Source of the DNA: Candidatus Neomicrothrix sp. UBA814 | GTDB lineage: Bacteria > Actinomycetota > Acidimicrobiia > Acidimicrobiales > Poriferisodalaceae | Direction: 5' to 3' | Length of the DNA: 64,000 nt | Assembly (NCBI GenBank): GCA_002296525.1 | Contig: DBIA01000021.1 | Location: 434,001-498,000, forward strand | Part shown: positions 53,907-61,367 of the stretch, piece by piece | Layout: each line of letters starts with the position of its first letter | How positions within the stretch are numbered: position 1 is the stretch's first letter | Notes under the pieces: model-generated | The model's input: the letters and a program-made list of their open reading frames with translations, nothing else | What the model was told of the DNA's origin: nothing | Databases searched by the model: none | Made by a program: the position numbers and the translations under genes

Positions 53907-54407
53907 TTAAAGCGGCCAGTCTCCCAAACGCTCTATTACTTGATCCGCGACCGGTGCTTCCCATCCCTTAGGGAGCAATTCCGGGGCTAACTCAGCGAGC
54001 GGGTATAGAACAAAGGCTCGTTCGTACATGCGTGGGTGCGGAATCGTCAGGTCAGGATCTGTTAGCTGAAGTTCGCCGTAGAGGAGAATGTCTACGTCGA
54101 GTGTTCGTGGGCCCCAGCGCACGGCACGAACTCGTCTCGCTTCTTGCTCTAACCCTTGGCAAACACTGAGTAGCTCATATGGCTCCAAGGATGTGCTGAT
54201 TTCAACAACCAAGTTGAGGTACGCGTCTTGGGTTGGACCGCCCACCGGAGCGGTCTCATAGACACCCGACACCGCGCGCACGTCTGACAAGTTGTTAATA
54301 GCTGTCATGAGTAGTTGACGGCTATCGCCAAGGTTGGATCCCATACCCAGAAATGCCCTCACCTTTGGAGACAAAAAATCCTCACCTTCATTGACGGTGT
54401 CGAACAA
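53907..54407 (-). CDS. folK: 2-amino-4-hydroxy-6-hydroxymethyldihydropteridine pyrophosphokinase
   Basis: This 166-residue enzyme makes the pterin diphosphate used by FolP. It has AFLGMGSNLGDSRQLLMTAINNL (about 18-40), the VYETAPVGGPTQDAYLNLVVEI region, VRAVRWGPRTLDVDILLYGE (about 93-112, with the R-D-D metal motif) and a LTIPHPRMYERAFVLYPLAELAPEL end. It overlaps folB by 20 bases. A shorter start (GTG at 54362) is possible, because the first 15 residues look like an extension. Confidence 0.93.
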   Translation of the reverse strand: MFDTVNEGEDFLSPKVRAFLGMGSNLGDSRQLLMTAINNLSDVRAVSGVYETAPVGGPTQDAYLNLVVEISTSLEPYELLSVCQGLEQEARRVRAVRWGPRTLDVDILLYGELQLTDPDLTIPHPRMYERAFVLYPLAELAPELLPKGWEAPVADQVIERLGDWPL

Positions 54408-54765
54408 GTCGAATAGCGGTATGTCCTATGTCTAAGGCAAGCGGGGGTCGCAGCTTCTTGATAGTTACGTCGACTGCTGATACGTCGGCAGACGCGAGTA
54501 ATTGGTCAGCGACTAACTGACCAAGATGTTCAAGAAGTTGCGCACCTGCTGAAGTACATATTTGATTGACCGCCGCGGCCACCGCACCATAATCAAGTGT
54601 GTCGTTCAGGTCATCCGATTGACCCGCAGCCGACAAATCTGTGTAAATGTCGATATCAATTTCTAGGGGTTGAGGGCGATCACGTTCTTCGGGAAGAACT
54701 CCTACTACGCAGACAACTCGAAGTGCCCGAAGCTGAATGCAGTCACCGGTTAACTCTCTTGTCAC
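54388..54765 (-). CDS. folB: Dihydroneopterin aldolase
   Basis: This 125-residue aldolase cleaves dihydroneopterin to glycolaldehyde and the hydroxymethyl pterin. It has LRALRVVCVVGVLPEERDRPQPLEIDI (about 12-38, with the conserved G-x-x-x-E-E-R), LNDTLDYGAVAAAVNQI (about 53-69) and KKLRPPLALDIGHTAIRL near the C-terminus. The conserved Lys near the end (K103 region) is present. It overlaps folK by 20 bases and the phosphatase-like gene by 4 bases, so the three are translated together. Confidence 0.92.
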   Translation of the reverse strand: MTRELTGDCIQLRALRVVCVVGVLPEERDRPQPLEIDIDIYTDLSAAGQSDDLNDTLDYGAVAAAVNQICTSAGAQLLEHLGQLVADQLLASADVSAVDVTIKKLRPPLALDIGHTAIRLVRHRQ

Positions 54766-55283
54766 CTGTCAATACTCTCTTTTTTAGATTCCATCCCGAT
54801 GGCGATTTCGACAAGTTCTCTGCCATGAGGCCCTAAACGCTGCTGAAAGATCCGTTCTGCTATGGCCGTAACCTGAGGCCCTGTGGGAACTAAACCGGCC
54901 CACAAAAGGTAGGCCGCCATCAAACCGCACAGCCGTTCCCCTACTTCTTCCTTATGAACCAGAACCTTTAGACCGGCGGCAATTGCTCCGTAGATTTCAG
55001 TAAAGAAAACCTCCATATATTGGGCCAACTGGTCGTGAAGGGGCCACGGCCGGTGACGAAACGGCATCCCTAATTCTTCATAGTTATGGAGATTGTGTGA
55101 ACCAGCAATTAGCGAATACAAGACATCAAATTGGTGTTGCCGAACCCAAATTATTTCTTCTTGTCGCCGAACGCGACGGTGATGTTCGCCGTACCCTCCG
55201 GGGCGTTCGCATATAGCAAGAGAGTCTTTGATAACCCAGACGAAGTTCCTGGGCTCAATACCTTCTGCCCACTTTCCCTTCAC
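54762..55283 (-). CDS. Dual-specificity-phosphatase-like protein lacking the catalytic Cys
   Basis: This 173-residue protein reads like a small dual-specificity phosphatase: RNFVWVIKDSLAICERPGG (12-30), FDVLYSLIAGSHNLHNYEELGM (52-73), the PWPLHD segment with a possible general-acid Asp (D84), and the HCX5R P-loop region near 107-119. That P-loop here reads VLVHKEEVGERL, so the Cys nucleophile is Lys (K111, codon AAG), while H110 and R117 are kept. It is followed by GLMAAYLLWAGLV, the usual helix. It is probably catalytically dead and might bind a phosphate or a partner. It starts with GTG and overlaps folB by 4 bases, between hpt and folB. Confidence 0.7.
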   Translation of the reverse strand: MKGKWAEGIEPRNFVWVIKDSLAICERPGGYGEHHRRVRRQEEIIWVRQHQFDVLYSLIAGSHNLHNYEELGMPFRHRPWPLHDQLAQYMEVFFTEIYGAIAAGLKVLVHKEEVGERLCGLMAAYLLWAGLVPTGPQVTAIAERIFQQRLGPHGRELVEIAIGMESKKESIDR

Positions 55284-55371
55284 GGCCCTCTATTCCACAA
55301 ACGTGACAATCATGCGTCAGGCCGATGTTACTGCTCCGAAATTGCAGCGGCCAATGGGTCTAAGAAAGGGC

Positions 55372-55932
55372 CTAGTGTTCGGCCGCTGTGTCGTATGACC
55401 AAATGTCCCCAAGGTTTCTATAACGCTGCCCTACATCGAGGCCATATCCGACTACCCATACTTGTGGAAGACGAAAACCGGTGTATCTCACCAAGTCATC
55501 GAGGTCAGCTTGTTGTTCCTCTCGGACCAACAATGAGCAGAATTCGAGACTCGCAGGGTTTCTCGCCAACAAGGTTTGCCGCAGGTACCGCAGCGTCAGG
55601 CCGCTGTCCACAATGTCTTCGATAATGATGACATCGCGCCCCTCGATATCGCCATCAAGGTCCTTAATAATTCGCACTACGCCACTATTTCGAGTGCTGC
55701 TTCCGTACGAAGAAACAGCCATGAAATCAAGTTCCACTGGCAGATCAATCGCTCTTGCAAGATCGGCGGCGAAGATTACTCCCCCTTTTAGAACACCTAT
55801 CAGGAGCGGAGTTCGTCCCGCGTAGTCTTCGGTTATTTGTTTCGCAATGACTTGGACTCTGTCTTGTATTTCGTCTCGAGTGACCAAAATTTCGGTAAGG
55901 GCCGGATCGTCACTGATGCTCGAATCTGTCAC
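55372..55932 (-). CDS. hpt: Hypoxanthine phosphoribosyltransferase
   Basis: This 186-residue purine-salvage enzyme joins hypoxanthine or guanine to PRPP. It has TPLLIGVLKGGVIFAADLARAIDLPVELDFMAVSSYGSSTR (about 40-80), the PRPP motif VIIIEDIVDSGLTLRYL (about 99-115) and C-terminal DLVRYTGFRLPQVWVVGYGLDVGQRYRNL. It is directly downstream of tilS on the same strand, an arrangement common in actinobacteria (tilS-hpt-ftsH-folE). Here ftsH and folE are missing and the phosphatase-like gene follows instead. Confidence 0.95.
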   Translation of the reverse strand: MTDSSISDDPALTEILVTRDEIQDRVQVIAKQITEDYAGRTPLLIGVLKGGVIFAADLARAIDLPVELDFMAVSSYGSSTRNSGVVRIIKDLDGDIEGRDVIIIEDIVDSGLTLRYLRQTLLARNPASLEFCSLLVREEQQADLDDLVRYTGFRLPQVWVVGYGLDVGQRYRNLGDIWSYDTAAEH

Positions 55933-55943
55933 AGGATCGGAAC

Positions 55944-56840
55944 CTAGCCGCTTTCGGTGGATTGACCGGGTTCTTTCGACAAGGTTTCGATTCTCATCTT
56001 TCCATTCGTTCTCCGAATAGATCTGCCTCCGGACACTTCGGTACCTTTGGTCTTTCCCAAGGCGACTTGCATAACACGATCTACTGAGGCTGAGTCCGGC
56101 GGGTGTTCACCTCTTAGCCAAGACCTGATGGCTCGCCGAGCGAGAGGGATTGGAGCTGAGGCCAAAGAGGCTGCGTCTGTTGCATCAACTTGTTCCGCCA
56201 GGCAATCAAGCAAATCTCGGTCTGTTTCGGCGAGTTTGGCAGCTCGAGTGAGAAGAGGAACAACGTCGCGTTGAGCGACTTCATTCATTAGTGGAAGGAT
56301 CTCATGCCGAATCCGGTTACGTCGAAATCGAGGGTCATAGTTACTTGGGTCTTCAATCGGTTCCCATCCGTAGATTTCACAGACAAACTCAGTATCCGCG
56401 CGGCGAAGTTGAAGGATCGGGTGTCGGTCCTCCCTCATCGCAGCTAATGCGTCTAAGCCACCTCCTCTCAGGAGATGCAAGATGATCGTTTCAGCTTGAT
56501 CATCGGCGGTGTGACCGGTGAGAATTTCATTTGGTAACGCATCAAAACGCGCTTTTCTTGCCCTCGCTTCAAGATTTGGTCCATCTTCAAGCGTTAGAGA
56601 CACAGCGTTAAATTCTGCTTTGACTTTTCTCGCTAGTTCTTGGACACGATCAGTTTCAGCAGCGCTATCGGCTCGAAGACCATGATCAACATGGTGAGCG
56701 ATTACCGGTTGACCAGTTAAGGACGCCAAGATGAGAAGTGCCGATGAGTCAGCGCCTCCAGAAACTGCACAGTGGAGGGTTACTCCAGTAGGAAACAAAC
56801 ACTGTTCACTGAGTTTTGCCAATGAGTCACGTTTGCTCAT
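55944..56840 (-). CDS. tilS: tRNA(Ile)-lysidine synthetase
   Basis: This 298-residue PP-loop enzyme makes lysidine at the wobble position of the tRNA-Ile CAU anticodon. It has the PP-loop HCAVSGGADSSAL (about 23-35), VIAHHVDHGLRADSAAETDRV (about 45-65) and EILTGHTADDQAETIILHLLRGGGLDALAAM. I take the ATG at 56840, after the zincin stop at 56851 and with GAGGTG upstream; the 355-residue reading from 57011 starts inside the zincin gene. It is the short type without the full C-terminal domain of E. coli TilS. It lies between the zincin and hpt, a conserved order. Confidence 0.92.
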   Translation of the reverse strand: MSKRDSLAKLSEQCLFPTGVTLHCAVSGGADSSALLILASLTGQPVIAHHVDHGLRADSAAETDRVQELARKVKAEFNAVSLTLEDGPNLEARARKARFDALPNEILTGHTADDQAETIILHLLRGGGLDALAAMREDRHPILQLRRADTEFVCEIYGWEPIEDPSNYDPRFRRNRIRHEILPLMNEVAQRDVVPLLTRAAKLAETDRDLLDCLAEQVDATDAASLASAPIPLARRAIRSWLRGEHPPDSASVDRVMQVALGKTKGTEVSGGRSIRRTNGKMRIETLSKEPGQSTESG

Positions 56841-56850
56841 GCAAGCACCT

Positions 56851-57906
56851 CTAGATGCCGACTGGAACTCGTTGCATCCAGGCGGATGGATTTCGAATTT
56901 CAGCCATGGACGGCAGATGTTCAGCGCTTTGCCAAATGAGGTCAACTGCGTTGTCGCCCCGTTCCGCTTCAATAGCAGCGATGAAATCCTCACCAGCCTG
57001 GTATTGAGCAAGTTTGGCTTCGATACCCATAAATTTTTGCATTAGTCGACTTACACCCGTCGCGCTGTTCCGTCGTTCGTGCATCACTTTGTGAAAGCGC
57101 AGTGCATGGGGCACATGTCCAGCGGCTGCTCGAGACATTGTCACATCACCATGACCCTCAACCAAGCTCATCATTCCCCCAACGCAGTCAAGTAACTCTC
57201 GTTGGCGCTCACTAGCGAAAAGCTGAGCTATACCCCCGTCTGCCATCGGGTCTTTGCCTTCGCGTTTCATTTGCACAAAAGCTTGAAATCCTTGTTTGAT
57301 TCGATCGGGGTCTGGCTCCGCTTCGTCCAACATCTGGTTCACCAGATCCAAAAACCTCGGGCGGAGCCATGGAACTCCTGTGAACTGCGAACGATGAGTC
57401 AATTCGTGTAGCGCTAGCCAAAGTCTGAATTGTCTTGGGTCAAACGCGAATTTCTTTTCGATGGCCAAGATATTTGGTCCTACGTAATAAACGAGGTCCT
57501 GATCATCTCGGTCTTCGTCTTCGGCCAGCAAGAGGTCATATTGGCCAAGTACCCGGCGAGACATCCAGCCAAGGACGGTTCCTAATTCGGCGGCGCTAAT
57601 TTTTCGGGTTAGACCACTCGCCGCAGCAGGTGTTGCTCCCGCTGCCAAAACAGGTCGCAACAACCTCCTAAAAGATCGGATGTTTGCGTCAATCCAGCCT
57701 TCTCGATCGATCACTCGCGCTCGGGCGGCACCCTCCGTTGAAGTCAATCCTGTTTGCGCCGCCACCAATTCTTCGGCGAGCGGCGTGAACTCAGAAAAGT
57801 CTTTGTGTAACGAGTCACCCACGTATGAACGTGAGAGAGGTTCCTCACCAGCGACCCGAACTGCGATGCGTTTAGCGAGATCCCAATCGACGGGGTCATC
57901 CGTCAT
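56851..57906 (-). CDS. Zinc-dependent metalloprotease, DUF2342/F420-associated family
   Basis: This 351-residue protein has the zinc motif WLALHELTHRSQF (HExxH at H167-H171). GPNILAIEKKFAFDPRQFRLWLALHE is typical of the actinobacterial family of 'coenzyme F420 biosynthesis-associated' zincins. A third ligand may be in the VEGHGDVTMSRAAAGHVPHALR segment (about 248-269). No signal peptide is seen. Its role is not known; it lies by habit next to tilS-hpt in actinobacteria. It supports, but does not prove, F420 use. Confidence 0.88.
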   Translation of the reverse strand: MTDDPVDWDLAKRIAVRVAGEEPLSRSYVGDSLHKDFSEFTPLAEELVAAQTGLTSTEGAARARVIDREGWIDANIRSFRRLLRPVLAAGATPAAASGLTRKISAAELGTVLGWMSRRVLGQYDLLLAEDEDRDDQDLVYYVGPNILAIEKKFAFDPRQFRLWLALHELTHRSQFTGVPWLRPRFLDLVNQMLDEAEPDPDRIKQGFQAFVQMKREGKDPMADGGIAQLFASERQRELLDCVGGMMSLVEGHGDVTMSRAAAGHVPHALRFHKVMHERRNSATGVSRLMQKFMGIEAKLAQYQAGEDFIAAIEAERGDNAVDLIWQSAEHLPSMAEIRNPSAWMQRVPVGI

Positions 57907-57914
57907 TGTCGTAC

Positions 57915-58049
57915 TCAGCGTTTGGGGTATCGGGGTGCTACGACCTTCATTATGTATCCCGCTACGAGTTGTAGAACCCCGAGCACCGCACCGATAGCTA
58001 GGGGTACTGCCAACCAGAAGTGCCAGACTTGAGCTGCAAGTGCGTTCAT
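57915..58049 (-). CDS. Short membrane protein of 44 residues
   Basis: This small open reading frame lies 8 bases upstream of the zincin gene on the same strand. The predicted product begins MNALAAQVWHFWLAVPLA, continues with one hydrophobic helix (about 12-34) and ends with a basic KVVAPRYPKR tail. It has one transmembrane segment and no signal cleavage site. The clear start, the basic C-terminus and the tight spacing before the zincin suggest a real gene that is easily missed. Its function is unknown, possibly a partner of the zincin. Confidence 0.7.
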   Translation of the reverse strand: MNALAAQVWHFWLAVPLAIGAVLGVLQLVAGYIMKVVAPRYPKR

Positions 58050-58170
58050 AACGTCATGGTACTCAACAGCACCGAATACAACTCACCTCTTTACGTTATG
58101 TTCCCAAAAAATCACTCGAGTGCCTGTGATCATCTATCGGTGCCCTGCTGGTAGCTTCAATTGAGTTAGC

Positions 58171-58242
58171 GCCCGAGTAGCTCAGTGGCAGAGCGGCTCT
58201 CTCGTAAAGAGCAGGTCGCGGGTTCAATCCCCGCCTCGGGCT
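58171..58242 (+). tRNA. trnT: tRNA-Thr (anticodon CGT)
   Basis: The 72-base plus-strand cloverleaf has acceptor GCCCGAG/CTCGGGC, D-stem GCTC/GAGC, anticodon stem GCTCT/AGAGC with loop CTCGTAA (anticodon CGT, reading ACG) and T-stem GCGGG/CCCGC with TTCAATC loop. The discriminator is T and CCA is not encoded. The acceptor stem is identical to the other tRNA-Thr at 42230. Confidence 0.97.
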
Positions 58243-58262
58243 CAAGGTTTCAAAGAAGCTTT

Positions 58263-59300
58263 CTAGCGAGGTCTCAAATGCACAAAGAGCTGCTGCAGCA
58301 ATAATCGTTCGTTTCCGTTCCGTCGCAAATCCTTGGAAACTTCTATGACTGAACTTAAGGATTCTGAGCCAAGCGCGGGGTCGACTGAACCGTCGCTGAT
58401 TCCTTCACGGATCGCCAAGCCCACTGCCGTCATTCCCATGAGTAGTTCATCGGTTCGAAGTCTGCGCAGCTCACGTTTGTGACGCTCTTCCATTCCGCGG
58501 CGGCCCAAACCGCGCTCCCCCAGTTCTTCAGCTCGTTTGTTTAGATCGTCACGTTCGCGTTCATGACGCTCCTGAAGAGGGCCAGCAGCACTCTCAATCA
58601 TGGCCAAAAGCTTGTCGACTGCAGCAGCTGCTCTACTTCCTGTCCCATCAAGGTCTCTTGGAAGGCAACTCCACGCATTCCATCGATCTAACGCTGTCTG
58701 GTCTGCAGCCAGGAGCATCGCTCTATCGACAGAACCATTTGCTGCCGTGGCTACTACAGAAGAATGTTCGTGGTCTAGTCCCGAGGAGATCAATAATTTC
58801 AGCAGTTCTTGACGGTTAATCGGGTTGAATTCAATTGTTGTACAGCGAGATGAGATAGTCGCCAGCTCCGGAGGAACCTGTTGAGCGGTGAGAATAAAGT
58901 GAGTTGAGTCGGGGGGTTCTTCCAACACTTTGAGAATCATTGGAGCTGACCCCTGGGCAAGGTCAATATCTTCGACGAAAATCACTTTGCAGTTACCTTC
59001 GTAAGGGCTCGTGACGGACACCCGCACTATTTCTCTGGCCTCTTCGGTAGTTAACGCCGGGCCGGAACGTTCAAACAAGATGAAGTCAGGGTGCTCTTCT
59101 GCGAGTGCAAGTCTTCGGTCACGCTCGGGGTCTTCACTGTCTCGAGCGAGTAGCTCAGCTGCCAGGCCTGTGGCAGCTGTTCGTAGCCCGCAACCATTTG
59201 GGCCAACAAGCAGATACGCCGGTAGGGGCGCAGTTATTGCAGTCCGCAACGCCGCCACAGCTGTCTCCTGGCCAATCATGCTGTCGAAACTGTCTGTCAT
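58263..59300 (-). CDS. holB: DNA polymerase III subunit delta' (HolB)
   Basis: This 345-residue clamp-loader subunit has the AAA+ start FDSMIGQETAVAALRTAI, with the P-loop region LLVGPNGCGLRTAATGLAAELL (31-52). Here the Lys/Ser of the Walker A motif are replaced (GLRT), as is usual for delta' subunits that do not hydrolyse ATP. It also has VIFVEDIDLAQGSAPMILKVLEEPPDSTHFIL (about 103-135) and SRCTTIEFNPI. The C-terminal collar domain is helical. It overlaps tmk by 4 bases, the usual topA/tmk/holB order. Confidence 0.9.
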   Translation of the reverse strand: MTDSFDSMIGQETAVAALRTAITAPLPAYLLVGPNGCGLRTAATGLAAELLARDSEDPERDRRLALAEEHPDFILFERSGPALTTEEAREIVRVSVTSPYEGNCKVIFVEDIDLAQGSAPMILKVLEEPPDSTHFILTAQQVPPELATISSRCTTIEFNPINRQELLKLLISSGLDHEHSSVVATAANGSVDRAMLLAADQTALDRWNAWSCLPRDLDGTGSRAAAAVDKLLAMIESAAGPLQERHERERDDLNKRAEELGERGLGRRGMEERHKRELRRLRTDELLMGMTAVGLAIREGISDGSVDPALGSESLSSVIEVSKDLRRNGNERLLLQQLFVHLRPR

Positions 59301-59893
59301 ACGGCGTCAACAGCCTCAGTGACTCGTTGAGCGACTTCCTCTATTGACCCGTCGCCGTCAACTATCAACCAACGGGCGGGGTCCGAATTTGCCAGAGTCC
59401 GAAATCCTTCTATGACTCGTTGCGCGAATTCTGCGTCTTGGCTTTCGATTCGGTCGCGGTTCTCACCCAAACGGCTGTCTGCCATTTCAACCGAAACAGT
59501 TATAAGGACAACAATGTCGGGCAGCAAACCTCCACTACTCCACTCCACGAGGCGCAAGAGTTCATCAAGCGATTGCCCTCGCCCGTAGCCTTGGTAGGCG
59601 AGAGTTGAGCCATACGATCTGTCGGTAATTACGTCGCGGCCATTGGCTAGTGCGGGCTCGACCACTTCCGCAAGATGTTGCGCTCTATCAGCAGCGAACA
59701 GAAGGGCTTCCGCTCGCTCAGTGGGTTCTGGCCCATCACCTAACAAAAGATCTCTGATGGACAGGCCCAGGTCGGTACCTCCCGGTTCACGCGTCAACAC
59801 CGCATTTAGTTGTTGGGCCAAAATTCGCGCTTGCGTCGATTTACCACTCGCTTCCCAACCTTCGAAAGCTATGTATCTTCCTCGTTGGCTCAT
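59297..59893 (-). CDS. tmk: Thymidylate kinase
   Basis: This 198-residue kinase makes dTDP from dTMP. Start is the ATG at 59893, giving a MSQRGRYIAFEGWEASGKST N-terminus with the P-loop (GWEASGKS, about 12-19), the VLTREPGGTDLGLSIRDLLLG segment (DR/E and substrate-binding region) and VITDRSYGSTLAYQGYGRG (LID/DRYxxS-like). A longer reading from 60007 overlaps the MFS gene and adds unrelated residues. It overlaps the MFS stop by ATGA and holB by 4 bases. Confidence 0.93.
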   Translation of the reverse strand: MSQRGRYIAFEGWEASGKSTQARILAQQLNAVLTREPGGTDLGLSIRDLLLGDGPEPTERAEALLFAADRAQHLAEVVEPALANGRDVITDRSYGSTLAYQGYGRGQSLDELLRLVEWSSGGLLPDIVVLITVSVEMADSRLGENRDRIESQDAEFAQRVIEGFRTLANSDPARWLIVDGDGSIEEVAQRVTEAVDAV

Positions 59894-61254
59894 TGGGGAT
59901 TCTTCTTCAGTGAGCGCAACGAAATCCATGCGAGAACCGATGCCAGAAGCATAAAGCTGCTCGCCAACCATAAGGCGCCTCGAACCCCAGGAAGTGCCAT
60001 AGCCCACGATCCAAATCGCAGCTCGTTATCGAACAGCACACCGAATAGCCAATTAAATCCGTCAGATAGAAATCCTCCAACGGTGATTGAGAGCAGCAAG
60101 CAGAAGCGAACCAACGTGTACAAGGCGCTAAAAACTCTGCCTCGCAGTTGTTCTTCAACATGTTCGTGAAGAAGGGTGAAGCCCAACACATAGACGGAAC
60201 CAGCACAGATACCCATCAGGAAAACTCCCGAAAGGTTCCAATAGGTGTTGGAGGTCGAGACGGCAAAAAGTAAGCAACTGCCTGCTCCAAAGACAGCTGC
60301 AATGAAAGCGCTCTCTTTATCTAGACGGCGCTGCAACGCCGACAACACAGAGACTCCAGCTGCAACACCTATACCGAGCGTTACCAAAATGGTGCCAAAC
60401 CCCGCGTTGCCCGCGCCGAGCACCACATCGTTAAACACCGCTCCCAAGGGAATCAGCATGCCCCCACCGATCATCCCAGTGGCGAGACCTGTAAGCACTG
60501 CGCGTACCTGAGGGCTAATCGCTATGAAAGTCCATCCTTCTCTCAGCTCGCGGACACCTTCAGCCAGATCGATCGATCTTGCCTTCTTTTCTTCTTTTCG
60601 ACGCGGAACGAGTGGGAGTGTTGCAATCAGACATGCCGCGATCAGGAAAGTTACCGAATCAAGAACTAGCGCCCATTCGACTTGACCGATAGCGCTTCCC
60701 CCCAACCATTCAGCGAGTTTCGCCAGTCCAATAAAAGCGCCTGCCGCTAGCGGGAAGGTTCCGTATGCCGCCACTAGCGAAAGTGAATTAGCTGCTGTTA
60801 GCTGCTCTTTAGGTACCAGGTTGGGAACGATGGCTTCTTTGGCGGGGCCCCATAGGGAGGTTGCTAATTCAAGCAACAACGAGACAAGTACCAGCGCCCA
60901 TACGCGCTCAATGAATGGGATAGTAAGCAAGACCAAGGCTCGAAGTACGTCACAGCTAATCAAAAGCCGTTTTCGGTTAACTCTGTCGACTATGACACCT
61001 CCGACAGAGGCCAAAAAGAATCCTGGCAGCACTCTGGCGATCATGACGAGCGCTATCGCAGATCCGGGTTGGTCACCGCCGATGCGGCGCGCGATCTCAA
61101 TGATGGCGAGGAATCCAATCCAGTCGCCAAATGCGCTGACAATCTGAGCAATCCAAAGGCGCAGGAAGGCTGAACTCCCGAAAACCGGGTGCGACCTAGT
61201 AAGCCGCTCGTTGGATTCTTGTTCCCGGTCTACCTCCGGTTCGTCCATATCCAC
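59890..61254 (-). CDS. Major facilitator superfamily (MFS) transporter
   Basis: This 454-residue transporter has 12 predicted membrane helices, with an acidic N-terminal tail (MDMDEPEVDREQ). The first loop has GDWIGFLAIIEIARRIGG and a motif A-like GGVIVDRVNRKRLLISCDVLRALV (about 83-106). The central loop RRKEEKKARSIDLAEGVRELREG is basic, as usual. It resembles the tetracycline/macrolide-efflux-like MFS exporters (MefA-like DHA3). The substrate is unknown. It is inserted between topA and tmk, genes that are often neighbours. Confidence 0.88.
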   Translation of the reverse strand: MDMDEPEVDREQESNERLTRSHPVFGSSAFLRLWIAQIVSAFGDWIGFLAIIEIARRIGGDQPGSAIALVMIARVLPGFFLASVGGVIVDRVNRKRLLISCDVLRALVLLTIPFIERVWALVLVSLLLELATSLWGPAKEAIVPNLVPKEQLTAANSLSLVAAYGTFPLAAGAFIGLAKLAEWLGGSAIGQVEWALVLDSVTFLIAACLIATLPLVPRRKEEKKARSIDLAEGVRELREGWTFIAISPQVRAVLTGLATGMIGGGMLIPLGAVFNDVVLGAGNAGFGTILVTLGIGVAAGVSVLSALQRRLDKESAFIAAVFGAGSCLLFAVSTSNTYWNLSGVFLMGICAGSVYVLGFTLLHEHVEEQLRGRVFSALYTLVRFCLLLSITVGGFLSDGFNWLFGVLFDNELRFGSWAMALPGVRGALWLASSFMLLASVLAWISLRSLKKNPQ

Positions 61255-61367
61255 GGCTCAGGCTCTTCAGGCTTTCCTACGGTCAAAAGTCTATTGCAAC
61301 TTAATTTTCTGCTTGTGGCTTAAAGAATATTCACAAATACCGCTATCTGAGAGAACGGTGGGAAAGC
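61255..61367. other. Intergenic region between topA and the MFS gene
   Basis: This region of 113 bases is AT-richer than its neighbours. No gene and no strong hairpin is seen; it probably contains the end of topA transcripts and the promoter of the MFS-tmk-holB unit. Confidence 0.4.

Noticed and set aside
56841..57011. Longer tilS start inside the zincin gene
   Set aside because: The ATG at 56840 has a good ribosome-binding site and gives the normal TilS N-terminus; the longer reading overlaps coding sequence of the zincin.
58263..59300. Broken Walker A motif in HolB as an anomaly
   Set aside because: Delta' subunits normally lack a working P-loop, so GLRT in place of GKS is expected.
59894..60007. 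Longer tmk start inside the MFS gene
   Set aside because: The ATG at 59893 overlaps the MFS stop as ATGA and gives the expected thymidylate kinase start.
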